From assembly GCA_002839795.1 (NCBI GenBank), contig PGYS01000001.1, forward strand, positions 18,841 through 82,840: DNA of 64,000 nucleotides. The letters run 5' to 3'. Made by a program: the position numbers and the translations under genes. Numbering within the stretch: the stretch's first letter is position 1; the number at the start of each line of letters is the position of its first letter. The notes under the pieces are model-generated. The model was not told the DNA's origin. It worked only from the letters and a program-made list of their open reading frames with translations, and did not search any database. This document shows, piece after piece, positions 22,169 to 32,086 of this stretch. This stretch comes from Ignavibacteriae bacterium HGW-Ignavibacteriae-3. Its GTDB lineage: Bacteria; Bacteroidota; Ignavibacteria; Ignavibacteriales; Melioribacteraceae.

Positions 22169-23116
22169 ATGAAAGTTGGAATAATAGGCAGCGGAATGGT
22201 TGGAGCCACTTCGGCATATGCAATTATGATGAGAAAGGCGGCAAATGAAATTGTTCTGATTGATGCAAATCAAAAACGTGCGGTAGCCGAAGCAGAAGAT
22301 ATTCAGCACGCTGTTCCATTTGTTCACGCAACAGATGTTTATGCGGGAGGATATGAGGATTTGTCCGACGCCAAAATTATAGTGATTGCCGCAGGAGCAA
22401 GCCAGAAACCTGGAGAAACACGGCTTTCGCTGATGGAACGAAATGCCTCGATTCTAAGAGAGATAATTTCAAATGTGGCCAGAGTAAACACGAGACCGTT
22501 GTTTCTTATTGCCACAAACCCCGTTGATATTATCACACACATCAGTGTTAATATTGCCAAGGAATTTAACATTCCGGCGGAAAGAATTATTGGAAGCGGA
22601 ACAACTTTGGATACAGCCAGATTTCGGACGCTGCTTGGAAAACATATAAATGTAGACCCTCAGAATATTCATGCTTATGTAATCGGCGAACACGGGGATT
22701 CAGAGGTTCTGACATGGTCCAATATAGATATAGGAGGAGTGTCATTTGAAGATTTTACCGAATTCAGAAGTATTTCATTCAACGAAGAAATCAAACGGGA
22801 AATTGACAATGGAGTGCGCAACGCTGCTTACAAAATTATTGAAGGAAAAGGATCAACTTATTACGGTATAGGAGCCGCAATCGCAAAATTAGTTGATGTA
22901 ATTAACCGGGATAACCGCGCCGTGCTAACGGTCAGCACCTTTAAAGAAGATGTTGAAGGGATAAAAAATGTAACTCTCTCGCTTCCCCACTTGATCGGCG
23001 GAGAGGGAGACCTGGGCGTTCTTCCCATCCGGTTAAATGTTAAGGAAAAGGCATTGTTGAAAAAAAGCGCTCAGATTATTCGTGAAAAAATAAATGAGTA
23101 TGAGAACAAGAAATAA
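22169..23116 (+). CDS. ldh: L-lactate dehydrogenase
   Basis: 'KVGIIGSGMVGATSAYA', 'AAGASQKPGETR' (Gln at the LDH/MDH discriminating position), 'YVIGEHGDSEV'; ATG 22169 preferred. Confidence 0.9.
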   Translation: MKVGIIGSGMVGATSAYAIMMRKAANEIVLIDANQKRAVAEAEDIQHAVPFVHATDVYAGGYEDLSDAKIIVIAAGASQKPGETRLSLMERNASILREIISNVARVNTRPLFLIATNPVDIITHISVNIAKEFNIPAERIIGSGTTLDTARFRTLLGKHINVDPQNIHAYVIGEHGDSEVLTWSNIDIGGVSFEDFTEFRSISFNEEIKREIDNGVRNAAYKIIEGKGSTYYGIGAAIAKLVDVINRDNRAVLTVSTFKEDVEGIKNVTLSLPHLIGGEGDLGVLPIRLNVKEKALLKKSAQIIREKINEYENKK

Positions 23117-23222
23117 TCAAATGCTTTGCTGGAATTAGTGTCCTGGCCAATTAATCCGGTAAAACAATATTAATTTATCCGCGGGCTTTATAGGTAAATA
23201 TATTCGCAGAAAAGAAGACGAA

Positions 23223-24032
23223 TTAAACTTCCATTTCAATCCCGACCGGACAATGATCGGATCCCATAACTTCCTGCAGGATGAATGCATCTTTTATATT
23301 CTTCTTAAAATTATCCGAAACAAAAAAGTAGTCTATTCTCCATCCCACATTTCTGTCCCTGGCAAAAGTTACCTGATCCCACCACGTGTATTGTTCCGGT
23401 TCCTGATTGAACATTCTGAAAGTATCATGATAACCGTGTGAGAAAAATTTGTCCAGCCACTCTCGTTCAATTGGTAAAAAACCGGAAACTTTTTCATTTT
23501 CTTTGGGCCGGGCTAAATCTATTTCTTTATGTGCGGTGTTTACATCGCCGCAGATAACAAGTTTTTTGTCGTTTGATTTCAAGTTTTCAGCGTAGTTAAG
23601 AAAAGCATCATAAAAATCCATTTTATATTTAAGACGCTCTTCCCTGGCTTTTCCGTTGGGATAGTAAATGTTAATCAGTACAAACTTTTTATACTCAGCG
23701 ATAATAATTCTTCCCTCATCGTCAAACTTTGGAATGCCAAAACCATGTTCAACTTTTACCGGCTTTTCTTTTGTATAGATTGCTACGCCGCTATATCCTT
23801 TTTTAACAACCGATGATGAGAAATATGATTTATACCCATTGATGTTCAGGAGATCATCAGAAAGCTGCTCCGGACGGGCTTTCGTTTCCTGAAGACAAAG
23901 AATATCTGGATCTTCCTTAACGATCCAACCGACCAATCCTTTTTTCTCCGCTGCGCGGATTCCGTTTACGTTCCATGACAGAAGGCGCATTTTGACTTTT
24001 GGCATTAGTGGTTCCTTGTATAGTTGTCGCAC
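23223..24032 (-). CDS. xth: Exodeoxyribonuclease III
   Basis: '[17 protein letters not shown]', 'ILCLQETKA', '[19 protein letters not shown]', '[10 protein letters not shown]'; internal ATG starts possible. Confidence 0.93.
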   Translation of the reverse strand: MRQLYKEPLMPKVKMRLLSWNVNGIRAAEKKGLVGWIVKEDPDILCLQETKARPEQLSDDLLNINGYKSYFSSSVVKKGYSGVAIYTKEKPVKVEHGFGIPKFDDEGRIIIAEYKKFVLINIYYPNGKAREERLKYKMDFYDAFLNYAENLKSNDKKLVICGDVNTAHKEIDLARPKENEKVSGFLPIEREWLDKFFSHGYHDTFRMFNQEPEQYTWWDQVTFARDRNVGWRIDYFFVSDNFKKNIKDAFILQEVMGSDHCPVGIEMEV

Positions 24033-24153
24033 AAAACATAATCAGATGCTGTTAATCTAACGAAAATTAAAGAATAAAAGTTTATTTGGAATTTAATCGG
24101 AGCCTAACAAAAAAGATCATTTTGGAAACTCGCCGTTTATGGAAATATATTGT

Positions 24154-24300
24154 TTACAGACGAAGTTCTTTTTCACGCAGTTCGTTCATATAGAATTCTT
24201 TTGGATTTAGACCGACTAATCTTATTTCCTTTGCGTAATTAATCAGCACTTGTGCCGGTTCAATTCCGGTTGTTCCGCCGGTACGGATTTTTGTCTGCAT
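24154..24300 (-). CDS. Small 48-aa ORF not in the supplied ORF track
   Basis: Translates without stops as MQTKIRTGGTTGIEPAQVLINYAKEIRLVGLNPKEFYMNELREKELRL. Confidence 0.5.
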   Translation of the reverse strand: MQTKIRTGGTTGIEPAQVLINYAKEIRLVGLNPKEFYMNELREKELRL

Positions 24301-24417
24301 TACTCTTCTTGGATTTTATTTTTTCGTGTTTCTAAAAAAACAGATTCCACAATTTAATAATTCATGACCGGGTGAAAAGTAAAGCTCCCAGGGTTTGTCG
24401 GAAATAATGGAAGCTTC

Positions 24418-24486
24418 GGAAACTATATCTTGACTTTTAAGTTTCCCCGGTTTATTTTGGAAACCAGAAAAACAAATTTAGTTTCC
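24418..24486. promoter_or_regulatory. Candidate TetR promoter/operator region with four GGAAAC/GTTTCC half-sites
   Basis: GGAAAC 24418-24423, GTTTCC 24441-24446, GGAAAC 24459-24464, GTTTCC 24481-24486; TTGACT at 24430-24435. Confidence 0.55.
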
Positions 24487-24496
24487 GGGAGATCTG

Positions 24497-25099
24497 ATGG
24501 AAGAAAATGAGCAAATTTTAGACGCTATTCAGGATAAGTTCTTCAAAACCGGTTTTTATAATACCACTATGGACGAGCTCGCCTCGGAACTAAGGATGAG
24601 CAAAAAAACCATCTACAAATTTTTTCCTTCTAAAAGCGATCTGGTAGACGCCATAGCGGTGCGTTTTACGGAACAGATGAAAGGAAAAATTCTTCCGATT
24701 CTGGAAAGCGATAAAAATGCAATTGAAAAACTGGACGGATTAATAATTCTTTTGAGCAGCACGGCCGGCAGAATAGGCGACCGGATGTTCGGTGAATTGA
24801 AAAATCATTTTCCTTCCGTCTGGGAAAAGGTTGATGCCTTTAGAACCGGCATGATGTACGGGAATATTACCAAGATTATCGATCAGGGGAAACAGGAGGG
24901 GTTGTTTATAGACTACCCCACGCCAATCATTATGAATATCATGATAAACGCAATACGCTCGACGGTTAATCCGGATTTTATAATTAACAATAATTTTTCG
25001 ATGGTAGTTGCCGCAAAAACTACTTTTAAAATAATAGTCGGGGGAATATTAACGGACAAAGGGAGAGAACTTTTTAACTTAACAATCAACAAGAATTAA
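24497..25099 (+). CDS. TetR/AcrR family transcriptional regulator
   Basis: 'ILDAIQDKFFKTGFYNTTMDELASELRMSKKTIYKFFPSKSDLVDAI'. Confidence 0.93.
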   Translation: MEENEQILDAIQDKFFKTGFYNTTMDELASELRMSKKTIYKFFPSKSDLVDAIAVRFTEQMKGKILPILESDKNAIEKLDGLIILLSSTAGRIGDRMFGELKNHFPSVWEKVDAFRTGMMYGNITKIIDQGKQEGLFIDYPTPIIMNIMINAIRSTVNPDFIINNNFSMVVAAKTTFKIIVGGILTDKGRELFNLTINKN

Positions 25100-25101
25100 T
25101 C

Positions 25102-26364
25102 ATGAAAAAGATAACTGCTTTTATTTTAATCCTGCTCGCCTCAACTACGGTGCTGCCTCAGACAAAACTCACTCTCGATGAGTGTTACACAAAAGCACGC
25201 AACAACTACCCTCTTATAAAACAGAAAGAATATATCGCCAGGAGCGGCGAGTTCAGTGTGAGCAATGTATGGAAAAACTATCTTCCTCAAATTACAATAA
25301 GCGGACAGGCGACTTATCAGTCAGATGTAACCGCTCTTCCTATTTCTCTTCCGGGAATTAAAATCGATCCCCTTTCGAAGGATCAGTCTAAAGTCGTGGC
25401 AGATGTATCCCAGACAATTTGGGACGGTGGCGTGATGAGTGCCCAGGCGGGAATTCAAAAAGCCGGGGCGGAGGCGGAGGATCAAAAAATAGAAATTGAG
25501 CTTCTGAAAGTGAAAGACCGCATTAATCAGATTTACTTTGGGATACTGCTTATCGATGAACAGCTTCTTCAAAATGAATTGGTAAAAAGAGATTTAAATA
25601 CAAGTATGGTTAAACTGAAAGGCGCTTATGAATATGGAACTGCCACCAGTACAAATGTTGATCTCCTGAAAGCAGAATTGCTAAAAGCGGACCAGAGATT
25701 AATTGAATTGAAATCATCAAAGAAATCTTACATTGAAATGCTCGGAATGCTTATTAATGAACCATTGGACGAGTCTCTTCATCTTGAAATACCGGCCGCT
25801 CAGAACTATTCCGGAATCACCGGTATTAACCGCCCGGAGCTTAAATTATATTCGTCTCAGAAAAATGTGATCGAAAGTCAAAATACACTTGCCGTCTCTA
25901 AAATCCTTCCCAAAGCAAGTTTGTTTTTTCAGGGAGGATACGGAAAGCCAACACTTAATATGCTCAAAAATAATTTCGACTGGTTTTATGTCGCCGGGGC
26001 AAAATTAAGCTGGTCCCTTTCTAATTTATATACTTATCAGAATGAGAGTGAAATTGTTGAATTGAACAGAAAATCTGTCGATGCCCAGAGAGAAACTTTT
26101 CTGCTCAATACCAACCTTTCTCTTAAACAGCAGCTCAATGAGATCGAAAAACTTGAAGAACTAATAAAAATAGATAAGAATCTTATGGAGATCAGAACTT
26201 CCGTTAAAAACGCGGCACTGGCACAGCTGGAAAATGGAGTAATTACGTCTAGTGACTTTATAAGGGAGCTTAATGCTGAGGATCAGGCGAGGAAGAATTT
26301 ATCGATTCATGCAATTCAGCTATTGCTTGTGCAGCAGAATTATAAACTTACATCCGGAAATTAA
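25102..26364 (+). CDS. TolC-family outer-membrane efflux protein
   Basis: 'LTLDECYTKARNNYPLIKQ', coiled-coil repeats, signal peptide. Confidence 0.9.
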   Translation: MKKITAFILILLASTTVLPQTKLTLDECYTKARNNYPLIKQKEYIARSGEFSVSNVWKNYLPQITISGQATYQSDVTALPISLPGIKIDPLSKDQSKVVADVSQTIWDGGVMSAQAGIQKAGAEAEDQKIEIELLKVKDRINQIYFGILLIDEQLLQNELVKRDLNTSMVKLKGAYEYGTATSTNVDLLKAELLKADQRLIELKSSKKSYIEMLGMLINEPLDESLHLEIPAAQNYSGITGINRPELKLYSSQKNVIESQNTLAVSKILPKASLFFQGGYGKPTLNMLKNNFDWFYVAGAKLSWSLSNLYTYQNESEIVELNRKSVDAQRETFLLNTNLSLKQQLNEIEKLEELIKIDKNLMEIRTSVKNAALAQLENGVITSSDFIRELNAEDQARKNLSIHAIQLLLVQQNYKLTSGN

Positions 26365-26389
26365 TTATTAACTAACAATAGATATTAAA

Positions 26390-27292
26390 ATGGAAAAGAA
26401 AATCAGAAACCTAATGATTCTTTTATCAATCCCGCTTCTGCTCGCGGCATGCGGAACCGGAAACGGCAAATTTGATGCTACCGGAACATTCGAATCCGAA
26501 GAGGTGATCGTTTCATCGGAAACAATGGGCAAGCTTGTTAAATTCGACGTTGAAGAAGGCTCGGTGCTTAAACAAGGACAGCCTGTAGGAGTTGTTGATA
26601 CTCTGCAGCTATACCTTAAGAAGAAACAGCTTGCCGCATCAATTAATGCAATTCTCAGCAAACAGCCGGATATCGCCACTCAGCTTGCGGCAATTGAAGA
26701 ACAGATTAAAACAGCCGTAACCGAAAAGAAGAGGATTGAAAATCTTGTTAAATCCAACGCGGCAACCACAAAACAGCTCGACGATATAAATGCTCAGCTT
26801 GATCTTCTTAATAAACAGTTGAATGCGGCTAAATCTAATCTCACGATTACAAGGCGGGGGCTGCAGAGTGAAACATATCCGCTTCATATACAAATTGAAC
26901 AGATACAGGACCAGATAGATAAAAGCAAAATTATTAACCCGATAGACGGGACGGTTCTTACACGATATGCAAAACAGAACGAAATTACATCTAACGGAAA
27001 AGCGCTCTATAAGATTGCTGATCTTTCTCAAATGACTTTGCGCGCCTATGTGAACGGCGATCAGCTAGGCCAGATTAAGCTGGGACAAAAAGTTAATGTG
27101 TTCGTGGATAAAGGAGACGGAGCACAGAAAGAAATGAACGGAGAAATATATTGGGTTTCTTCAAAAGCAGAGTTTACACCCAAAACTATTCAGACCAAAG
27201 ATGAACGGGCCATTCTTGTTTATGCTGTCAAGATTAAAGTTGTAAATGACGGTTATCTTAAAATTGGCATGTACGGCGAGGTTAAATTTTAA
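26390..27292 (+). CDS. HlyD-family periplasmic adaptor (lipoprotein)
   Basis: Lipobox 'LLAACG'; 'ATGTFESEEVIVSSETMGKLVKFDVEEGSVLKQGQPVGVVDT'. Confidence 0.9.
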   Translation: MEKKIRNLMILLSIPLLLAACGTGNGKFDATGTFESEEVIVSSETMGKLVKFDVEEGSVLKQGQPVGVVDTLQLYLKKKQLAASINAILSKQPDIATQLAAIEEQIKTAVTEKKRIENLVKSNAATTKQLDDINAQLDLLNKQLNAAKSNLTITRRGLQSETYPLHIQIEQIQDQIDKSKIINPIDGTVLTRYAKQNEITSNGKALYKIADLSQMTLRAYVNGDQLGQIKLGQKVNVFVDKGDGAQKEMNGEIYWVSSKAEFTPKTIQTKDERAILVYAVKIKVVNDGYLKIGMYGEVKF

Positions 27293-27344
27293 TAACATTT
27301 TGCGACCCCCGCAGGCAGGGATGCAAGAAAAAGAAGTTCTTTAT

Positions 27345-28259
27345 ATGAAAGCAGTCGAATTAGAAAATATTGTTAAAACATATTCAGCAAAGAAATCAAC
27401 AGTTGTGGCTGTGAATGATGTTTCGTTTTCTGTTAATGAAGGGGAAGTCTTCGGTTTGATTGGTCCTGACGGTGCCGGCAAAACATCAATTTTCCGTATT
27501 CTTACAACCCTCCTGCTTGCGGATAAAGGAATCGCCAATGTTCTTGGATATGATGTTGTAAAAGAATGGAAAACAATACGAAGTATCGTCGGCTATATGC
27601 CTGGAAAATTCTCTCTCTATCAGGATTTAACCGTTGAAGAAAACCTTGAGTTCTTTGCCACGATATTCAATACAACTATTCAGGAAAATTATGATCTGGT
27701 TGCGGATATTTACAAACAGCTGGAGCCATTTAAAACGCGCCGCGCCGGAAAACTCAGCGGCGGAATGAAACAGAAGCTGGCACTCAGCTGCGCCCTAATT
27801 CATAAACCTAAAATTCTTTTCCTCGATGAACCGACAACGGGCGTGGACCCCGTTTCAAGAAAAGAATTCTGGGAAATGCTTAAACGGCTTAAAACGATGG
27901 GGATCAGCATTGTTGTGTCTACTTCTTATATGGATGAGGCAAAACTATGCGACAGAATTGCCCTGATGCAAAACGGCCAAATCATGAAAATAGATCGGCC
28001 CCAGACTATTGTAGATGAATTCGGAAAAAATCTTTACGCTGTTAACTCGGCTAACATGTTTAGGCTATTAACCGATCTGCGCGCCTATCCGCAAACTGAA
28101 AGCTGTTTCGCCTTCGGTGATAAACATCATCTTACTATGAAAGAGGACAATCCCAAAATGTTGAACGATTATCTGACAAACGCCGGTCACAATGATTTTA
28201 ATATTTCGAAAATTGAACCGGGAATTGAAGATTGTTTTATGCAACTGATGAAAATTTAA
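27345..28259 (+). CDS. ABC transporter ATP-binding protein
   Basis: Walker A 'GPDGAGKTS', signature 'LSGGMKQ', Walker B 'ILFLDEP'; ATG 27345 (MKAVELENIVKTYS) preferred. Confidence 0.93.
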   Translation: MKAVELENIVKTYSAKKSTVVAVNDVSFSVNEGEVFGLIGPDGAGKTSIFRILTTLLLADKGIANVLGYDVVKEWKTIRSIVGYMPGKFSLYQDLTVEENLEFFATIFNTTIQENYDLVADIYKQLEPFKTRRAGKLSGGMKQKLALSCALIHKPKILFLDEPTTGVDPVSRKEFWEMLKRLKTMGISIVVSTSYMDEAKLCDRIALMQNGQIMKIDRPQTIVDEFGKNLYAVNSANMFRLLTDLRAYPQTESCFAFGDKHHLTMKEDNPKMLNDYLTNAGHNDFNISKIEPGIEDCFMQLMKI

Positions 28260-28326
28260 AAGCTTCTCGGTTTCTTAACAGTAAAAAATATGCAGAAAAG
28301 ACACCGGGGCACAAAGAAAAAAGTAT

Positions 28327-29070
28327 ATGACAAACGAAATAGTAATAAAGACAGACAAACTCACTAAAAAATTCGGCGATTTCACAGCTGTAAACGAAAT
28401 CTCCTTCGAAGTAAACAAAGGCGAAATTTTCGGATTTCTGGGAGCCAACGGTGCCGGAAAAACGACCGCAATGAAAATGCTTATTGGAATTTCAAAACCG
28501 AGTTCCGGAAGCGCAGAGGTGGCCGGCTTTGATGTTTATAAACAGACCGAGCAGATAAAAAAAAATATAGGCTACATGAGTCAGAGATTCTCTTTGTATG
28601 AAGACTTAACAATAAAAGAAAATATTCAGCTCTTCGCGGGAATTTATGGATTAACTGATAAAGAAATTGAATCAAAGGGTGAAGCTCTGATTACTAAATT
28701 AAATCTGCAGAACGAATCCAATAAAGTTGTAGGGCAACTCCCGCTCGGTTGGAAACAAAAGCTTGCATTCAGTATCGCCATCCTCCACCGGCCGAAAATC
28801 GTTTTTCTTGACGAACCGACCGGCGGCGTGGATCCGGTTACCAGAAGACAATTCTGGGATATGATTTATGAAGCGGCAGACGGAGGCATAACTGTTTTTG
28901 TTACTACACATTATATGGATGAGGCCGAGTATTGCAGCAGGGTTTCTATAATGGTGGACGGAGTAATTACCGCCCTTGATTCCCCGGCGAATCTAAAAAA
29001 GCAGTACGTAGCAGGCTCAATGGAAGAGGTATTTATAATGCTGGCGCGTAAAGCAAAACGCGGAGAATAA
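28327..29070 (+). CDS. ABC transporter ATP-binding protein (degenerate signature)
   Basis: Walker A 'GANGAGKTTAMKML', 'LPLGWKQKLAFSIAILHRPKIVFLDEPTGGVDP', 'VTTHYMDEAEYC'. Confidence 0.95.
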   Translation: MTNEIVIKTDKLTKKFGDFTAVNEISFEVNKGEIFGFLGANGAGKTTAMKMLIGISKPSSGSAEVAGFDVYKQTEQIKKNIGYMSQRFSLYEDLTIKENIQLFAGIYGLTDKEIESKGEALITKLNLQNESNKVVGQLPLGWKQKLAFSIAILHRPKIVFLDEPTGGVDPVTRRQFWDMIYEAADGGITVFVTTHYMDEAEYCSRVSIMVDGVITALDSPANLKKQYVAGSMEEVFIMLARKAKRGE

Positions 29071-29108
29071 AAATCTTTGTATCTCTGCAGAAATTATTCT
29101 CTCGCAAA

Positions 29109-29128
29109 CCTGCCTGCCGGCAGGCAGG
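29109..29128. repeat. Perfect 20-bp palindrome CCTGCCTGCCGGCAGGCAGG
   Basis: Read directly in the gap between ABC genes. Confidence 0.85.
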
Positions 29129-29162
29129 GTCGCAAAGAACGCAACGGAGAAGAGAAAAATAA

Positions 29163-30266
29163 ATGAAACAGCTTTTTACATTCATAAGAAAGGAATTTCA
29201 TCACATACTGCGTGATTACCGCACGATGATGGTCCTGCTCGGGCTGCCGATAGTTCAGCTCCTTATATTCGGATTTGCAATAACAAACGAAACCAGAAAC
29301 AGTGCAATAGCGGTTTTAGATATTTCCAAAGATGAGGCAACACAAAACGTTATAACAAAATTGGAAAGTAGCAGGTATTTCGATATTGACAGGTCTTTAA
29401 CTTCGTCTCAACAGATTGAACAGGCATTTAAAAATGGAAGGATAAAACTTGCTGTGATTTTTCAGCCGAATTTTCAAAACGAATTAATGCACTCGAATAA
29501 TGCCCAGATTCAATTGATCGCCGACGCGACAGATCCCAACCAGGCCTCAACATTGGTGAATTACGCCAGCTCAATTATTATGGAATATCAGAGCGAATTA
29601 AATGATCAGAACAAACTGCCCTATACAATAAATACAGAAATGAGAATGCTGTACAATCCCGAACTTAAAGGTGCGTATACTTCTGTTCCGGGGGTTATGG
29701 CAATGATTCTTCTTTTGATTTCAACGATGATGACTTCCATCTCTATAGTGAAAGAGAAGGAGCTCGGAACTATGGAAATTCTGCTTGTTTCTCCCATGAA
29801 GCCGGCTATGGTTATCCTGAGCAAGGTGATTCCATACTTTATTGTTTCGCTTGTGAACATTGCAAGTATTTTGCTGCTGAGTGTTTTCGTTTTGGGGATG
29901 CCTATTCAGGGAAGCATATTTTTATTAATAGCGGTTACAATTTTATATATCCTCTGCGCGCTTTCGCTGGGAATTCTGATATCAACAGCAACCGATTCGC
30001 AGTTAGCCGCAATGCTCATTTCTCTGCTCGGTTTAATGCTTCCGGTAGTAATGTTAAGCGGATACGCTTTCCCCATAGCAAATATGCCGACCATACTTCA
30101 GGTTATCTCAAACATTGTTCCCGCCAAATGGTACATCATAATGGTTAAATCTGTTATGATAAAGGGAATGGGACTCGCCGGCATCTGGAAAGAATCCCTT
30201 ATCATCGGCGGAATGACTGCGGTTTTTCTTTTGATCAGCATTAAAAGATTCAAGATAAGGTTATAA
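29163..30266 (+). CDS. ABC-2 type permease (YbhS/YbhR-like)
   Basis: 'LFTFIRKEFHHILRDYRTMMVLLGLPIVQLLIFGFAITNE', 'SISIVKEKELGTMEILLVSPMKP'. Confidence 0.93.
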   Translation: MKQLFTFIRKEFHHILRDYRTMMVLLGLPIVQLLIFGFAITNETRNSAIAVLDISKDEATQNVITKLESSRYFDIDRSLTSSQQIEQAFKNGRIKLAVIFQPNFQNELMHSNNAQIQLIADATDPNQASTLVNYASSIIMEYQSELNDQNKLPYTINTEMRMLYNPELKGAYTSVPGVMAMILLLISTMMTSISIVKEKELGTMEILLVSPMKPAMVILSKVIPYFIVSLVNIASILLLSVFVLGMPIQGSIFLLIAVTILYILCALSLGILISTATDSQLAAMLISLLGLMLPVVMLSGYAFPIANMPTILQVISNIVPAKWYIIMVKSVMIKGMGLAGIWKESLIIGGMTAVFLLISIKRFKIRL

Positions 30267-31384
30267 TGAGAACACTTATTTTTTTATTGAGAAAAGAATT
30301 TTTGCAAATCTTCCGCAATAAGTTAATTCTGCGGATGATATTTGTAATGCCGGTAATGCAGCTTATTGTTCTCCCCTTTGCCGCTAATTATGAAATGAAA
30401 AATATTTTGCTCAGCGTTGTGGATAACGACCATTCGGAATACTCGAGGAAATTAATTAATGAGTTTACGTCCTCCGGTTATTTTATATTATCCGATGTAT
30501 CTCCTTCGTATGAAAAAGCACTTAAAGTTATTGAAGACGACAAAGCTGATCTGATAGTTGAAATTCCCCGGGGGTTCGAGCGCGATCTGGTACGGGACAA
30601 TCAAACAAAAGTTATGATCTCAGCCAATGCAATAAACGGTCAAACTTCCGGATTGGCAGTCTCATACTCGAATACAATAATTAAAGAGTTTAACAATAGG
30701 ATCCGCGCCGAGTGGATTCAGCAGCCCCGTCTGAACCCTCTTCCGGTGGTTGAGATAACCAGCAATAACTGGTTTAATCCCAAAATGAATTATAAATACT
30801 TCATAGTTCCAGGTGTTCTTGCCCTCCTTGTTACGCTGATCGGTTTTATTTTAACATCGTTAAACATTGTAAAGGAAAAGGAAACGGGGACTATTGAGCA
30901 GTTAAATGTATCTCCTATCAAAAAGTATCAGTTTATACTCGGAAAACTCATTCCTTTTTGGATTCTTGGAATGTTCGTTCTGATTCTCGGATTTCTGATA
31001 AGCTTTATAGTTTATGGAATTTTTCCCGAGGGAAATTTTTTAATCGGATTTCTTTTCGCCGGAATATATTTAATCGCTATTCTGGGATTTGGGCTGCTTA
31101 CATCAACATTTGCGGAAACACAGCAGCAGGCAATGTTTATAGCGTATTTCTTTATGATGATATTTGTTCTGCTTGGAGGTTTGTTTGCGCCAATAGAAAA
31201 TATGCCGGATTGGGCCAAATATTTAACCTACATTAATCCGGTCAGTTATATTATAGAAGTGATGCGGATGCTGGTTTTAAAAGGCAGCGGATTTACAGAT
31301 CTGTTAAAACATTTCGGAATAATCCTTCTTTTTGCCGTAGTGTTTAACGGACTCGCAATTTTCAATTATAAGAAAACAACGTGA
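30266..31384 (+). CDS. ABC-2 type permease (YbhS/YbhR-like)
   Basis: 'LLRKEFLQIFRNKLILRMIFVMPVMQLIVLPFAANYE', 'LNIVKEKETGTIEQLNVSP'. Confidence 0.93.
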   Translation: MRTLIFLLRKEFLQIFRNKLILRMIFVMPVMQLIVLPFAANYEMKNILLSVVDNDHSEYSRKLINEFTSSGYFILSDVSPSYEKALKVIEDDKADLIVEIPRGFERDLVRDNQTKVMISANAINGQTSGLAVSYSNTIIKEFNNRIRAEWIQQPRLNPLPVVEITSNNWFNPKMNYKYFIVPGVLALLVTLIGFILTSLNIVKEKETGTIEQLNVSPIKKYQFILGKLIPFWILGMFVLILGFLISFIVYGIFPEGNFLIGFLFAGIYLIAILGFGLLTSTFAETQQQAMFIAYFFMMIFVLLGGLFAPIENMPDWAKYLTYINPVSYIIEVMRMLVLKGSGFTDLLKHFGIILLFAVVFNGLAIFNYKKTT

Positions 31385-31388
31385 TAAA

Positions 31389-32078
31389 ATGGATGAAAGC
31401 AGTTTTGATACTAAAAAAGTGAGTCATTTTGAAGAAATTGCCCGCAAAGCCGTTGTTGCTTACGACCAGCTTTTTTTAATGGCGCTCGCAGTCCTCTCTG
31501 ATAATGAAAACTCAGAGAAAAATGTATTAGTTGTAGGATGCGGAACAGGAAAGGAGTTATTGACATTCGCAGAGAAAAAGAAAAACTGGAAACTGACCGG
31601 AGTGGACCCGTCGGAAGAAATGATAAATGTTTCCCGGGAAAAAATACAAGAAAATAAATTAAACGGCCGCGTCAGTTTGTTACATGGAGTGGTTAATCAA
31701 CTGCCGGAAGAAAAAGAATTTGATGCCTCAACAGTAATATTTGTGCTGCGGTTTATCCCCGAAGATTCGGAAAAATTATCTTTGCTTAAAGATATATCCG
31801 ATAGATTAAAACCGGGTGCGCGGATTGTTATTGTAGATCAGTTCGGAGAACGCGAAGATGACTCTTTCAGGGGACTGGTTGAAGACTGGAAAAAATACAT
31901 GCTATATAACGGTATACCCTCTGAGGTTCAAAATAAAATTGCGGAACATGCAATGGCCCGGAGTGTTGTCAGTGAAGAAAGCATCAAAAAATTATTAGGC
32001 AAAGCCGGATTTAATAGAATTAAGACCTTTTATCAGGCATTTACAAATATTGGATATGTCGCTTATAAACAGAATTAA
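31389..32078 (+). CDS. Class I SAM-dependent methyltransferase
   Basis: 'VLVVGCGTGKELLTFAEKKKNWKLTGVDPSEEMI'. Confidence 0.88.
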   Translation: MDESSFDTKKVSHFEEIARKAVVAYDQLFLMALAVLSDNENSEKNVLVVGCGTGKELLTFAEKKKNWKLTGVDPSEEMINVSREKIQENKLNGRVSLLHGVVNQLPEEKEFDASTVIFVLRFIPEDSEKLSLLKDISDRLKPGARIVIVDQFGEREDDSFRGLVEDWKKYMLYNGIPSEVQNKIAEHAMARSVVSEESIKKLLGKAGFNRIKTFYQAFTNIGYVAYKQN

Positions 32079-32086
32079 AATAAAAA

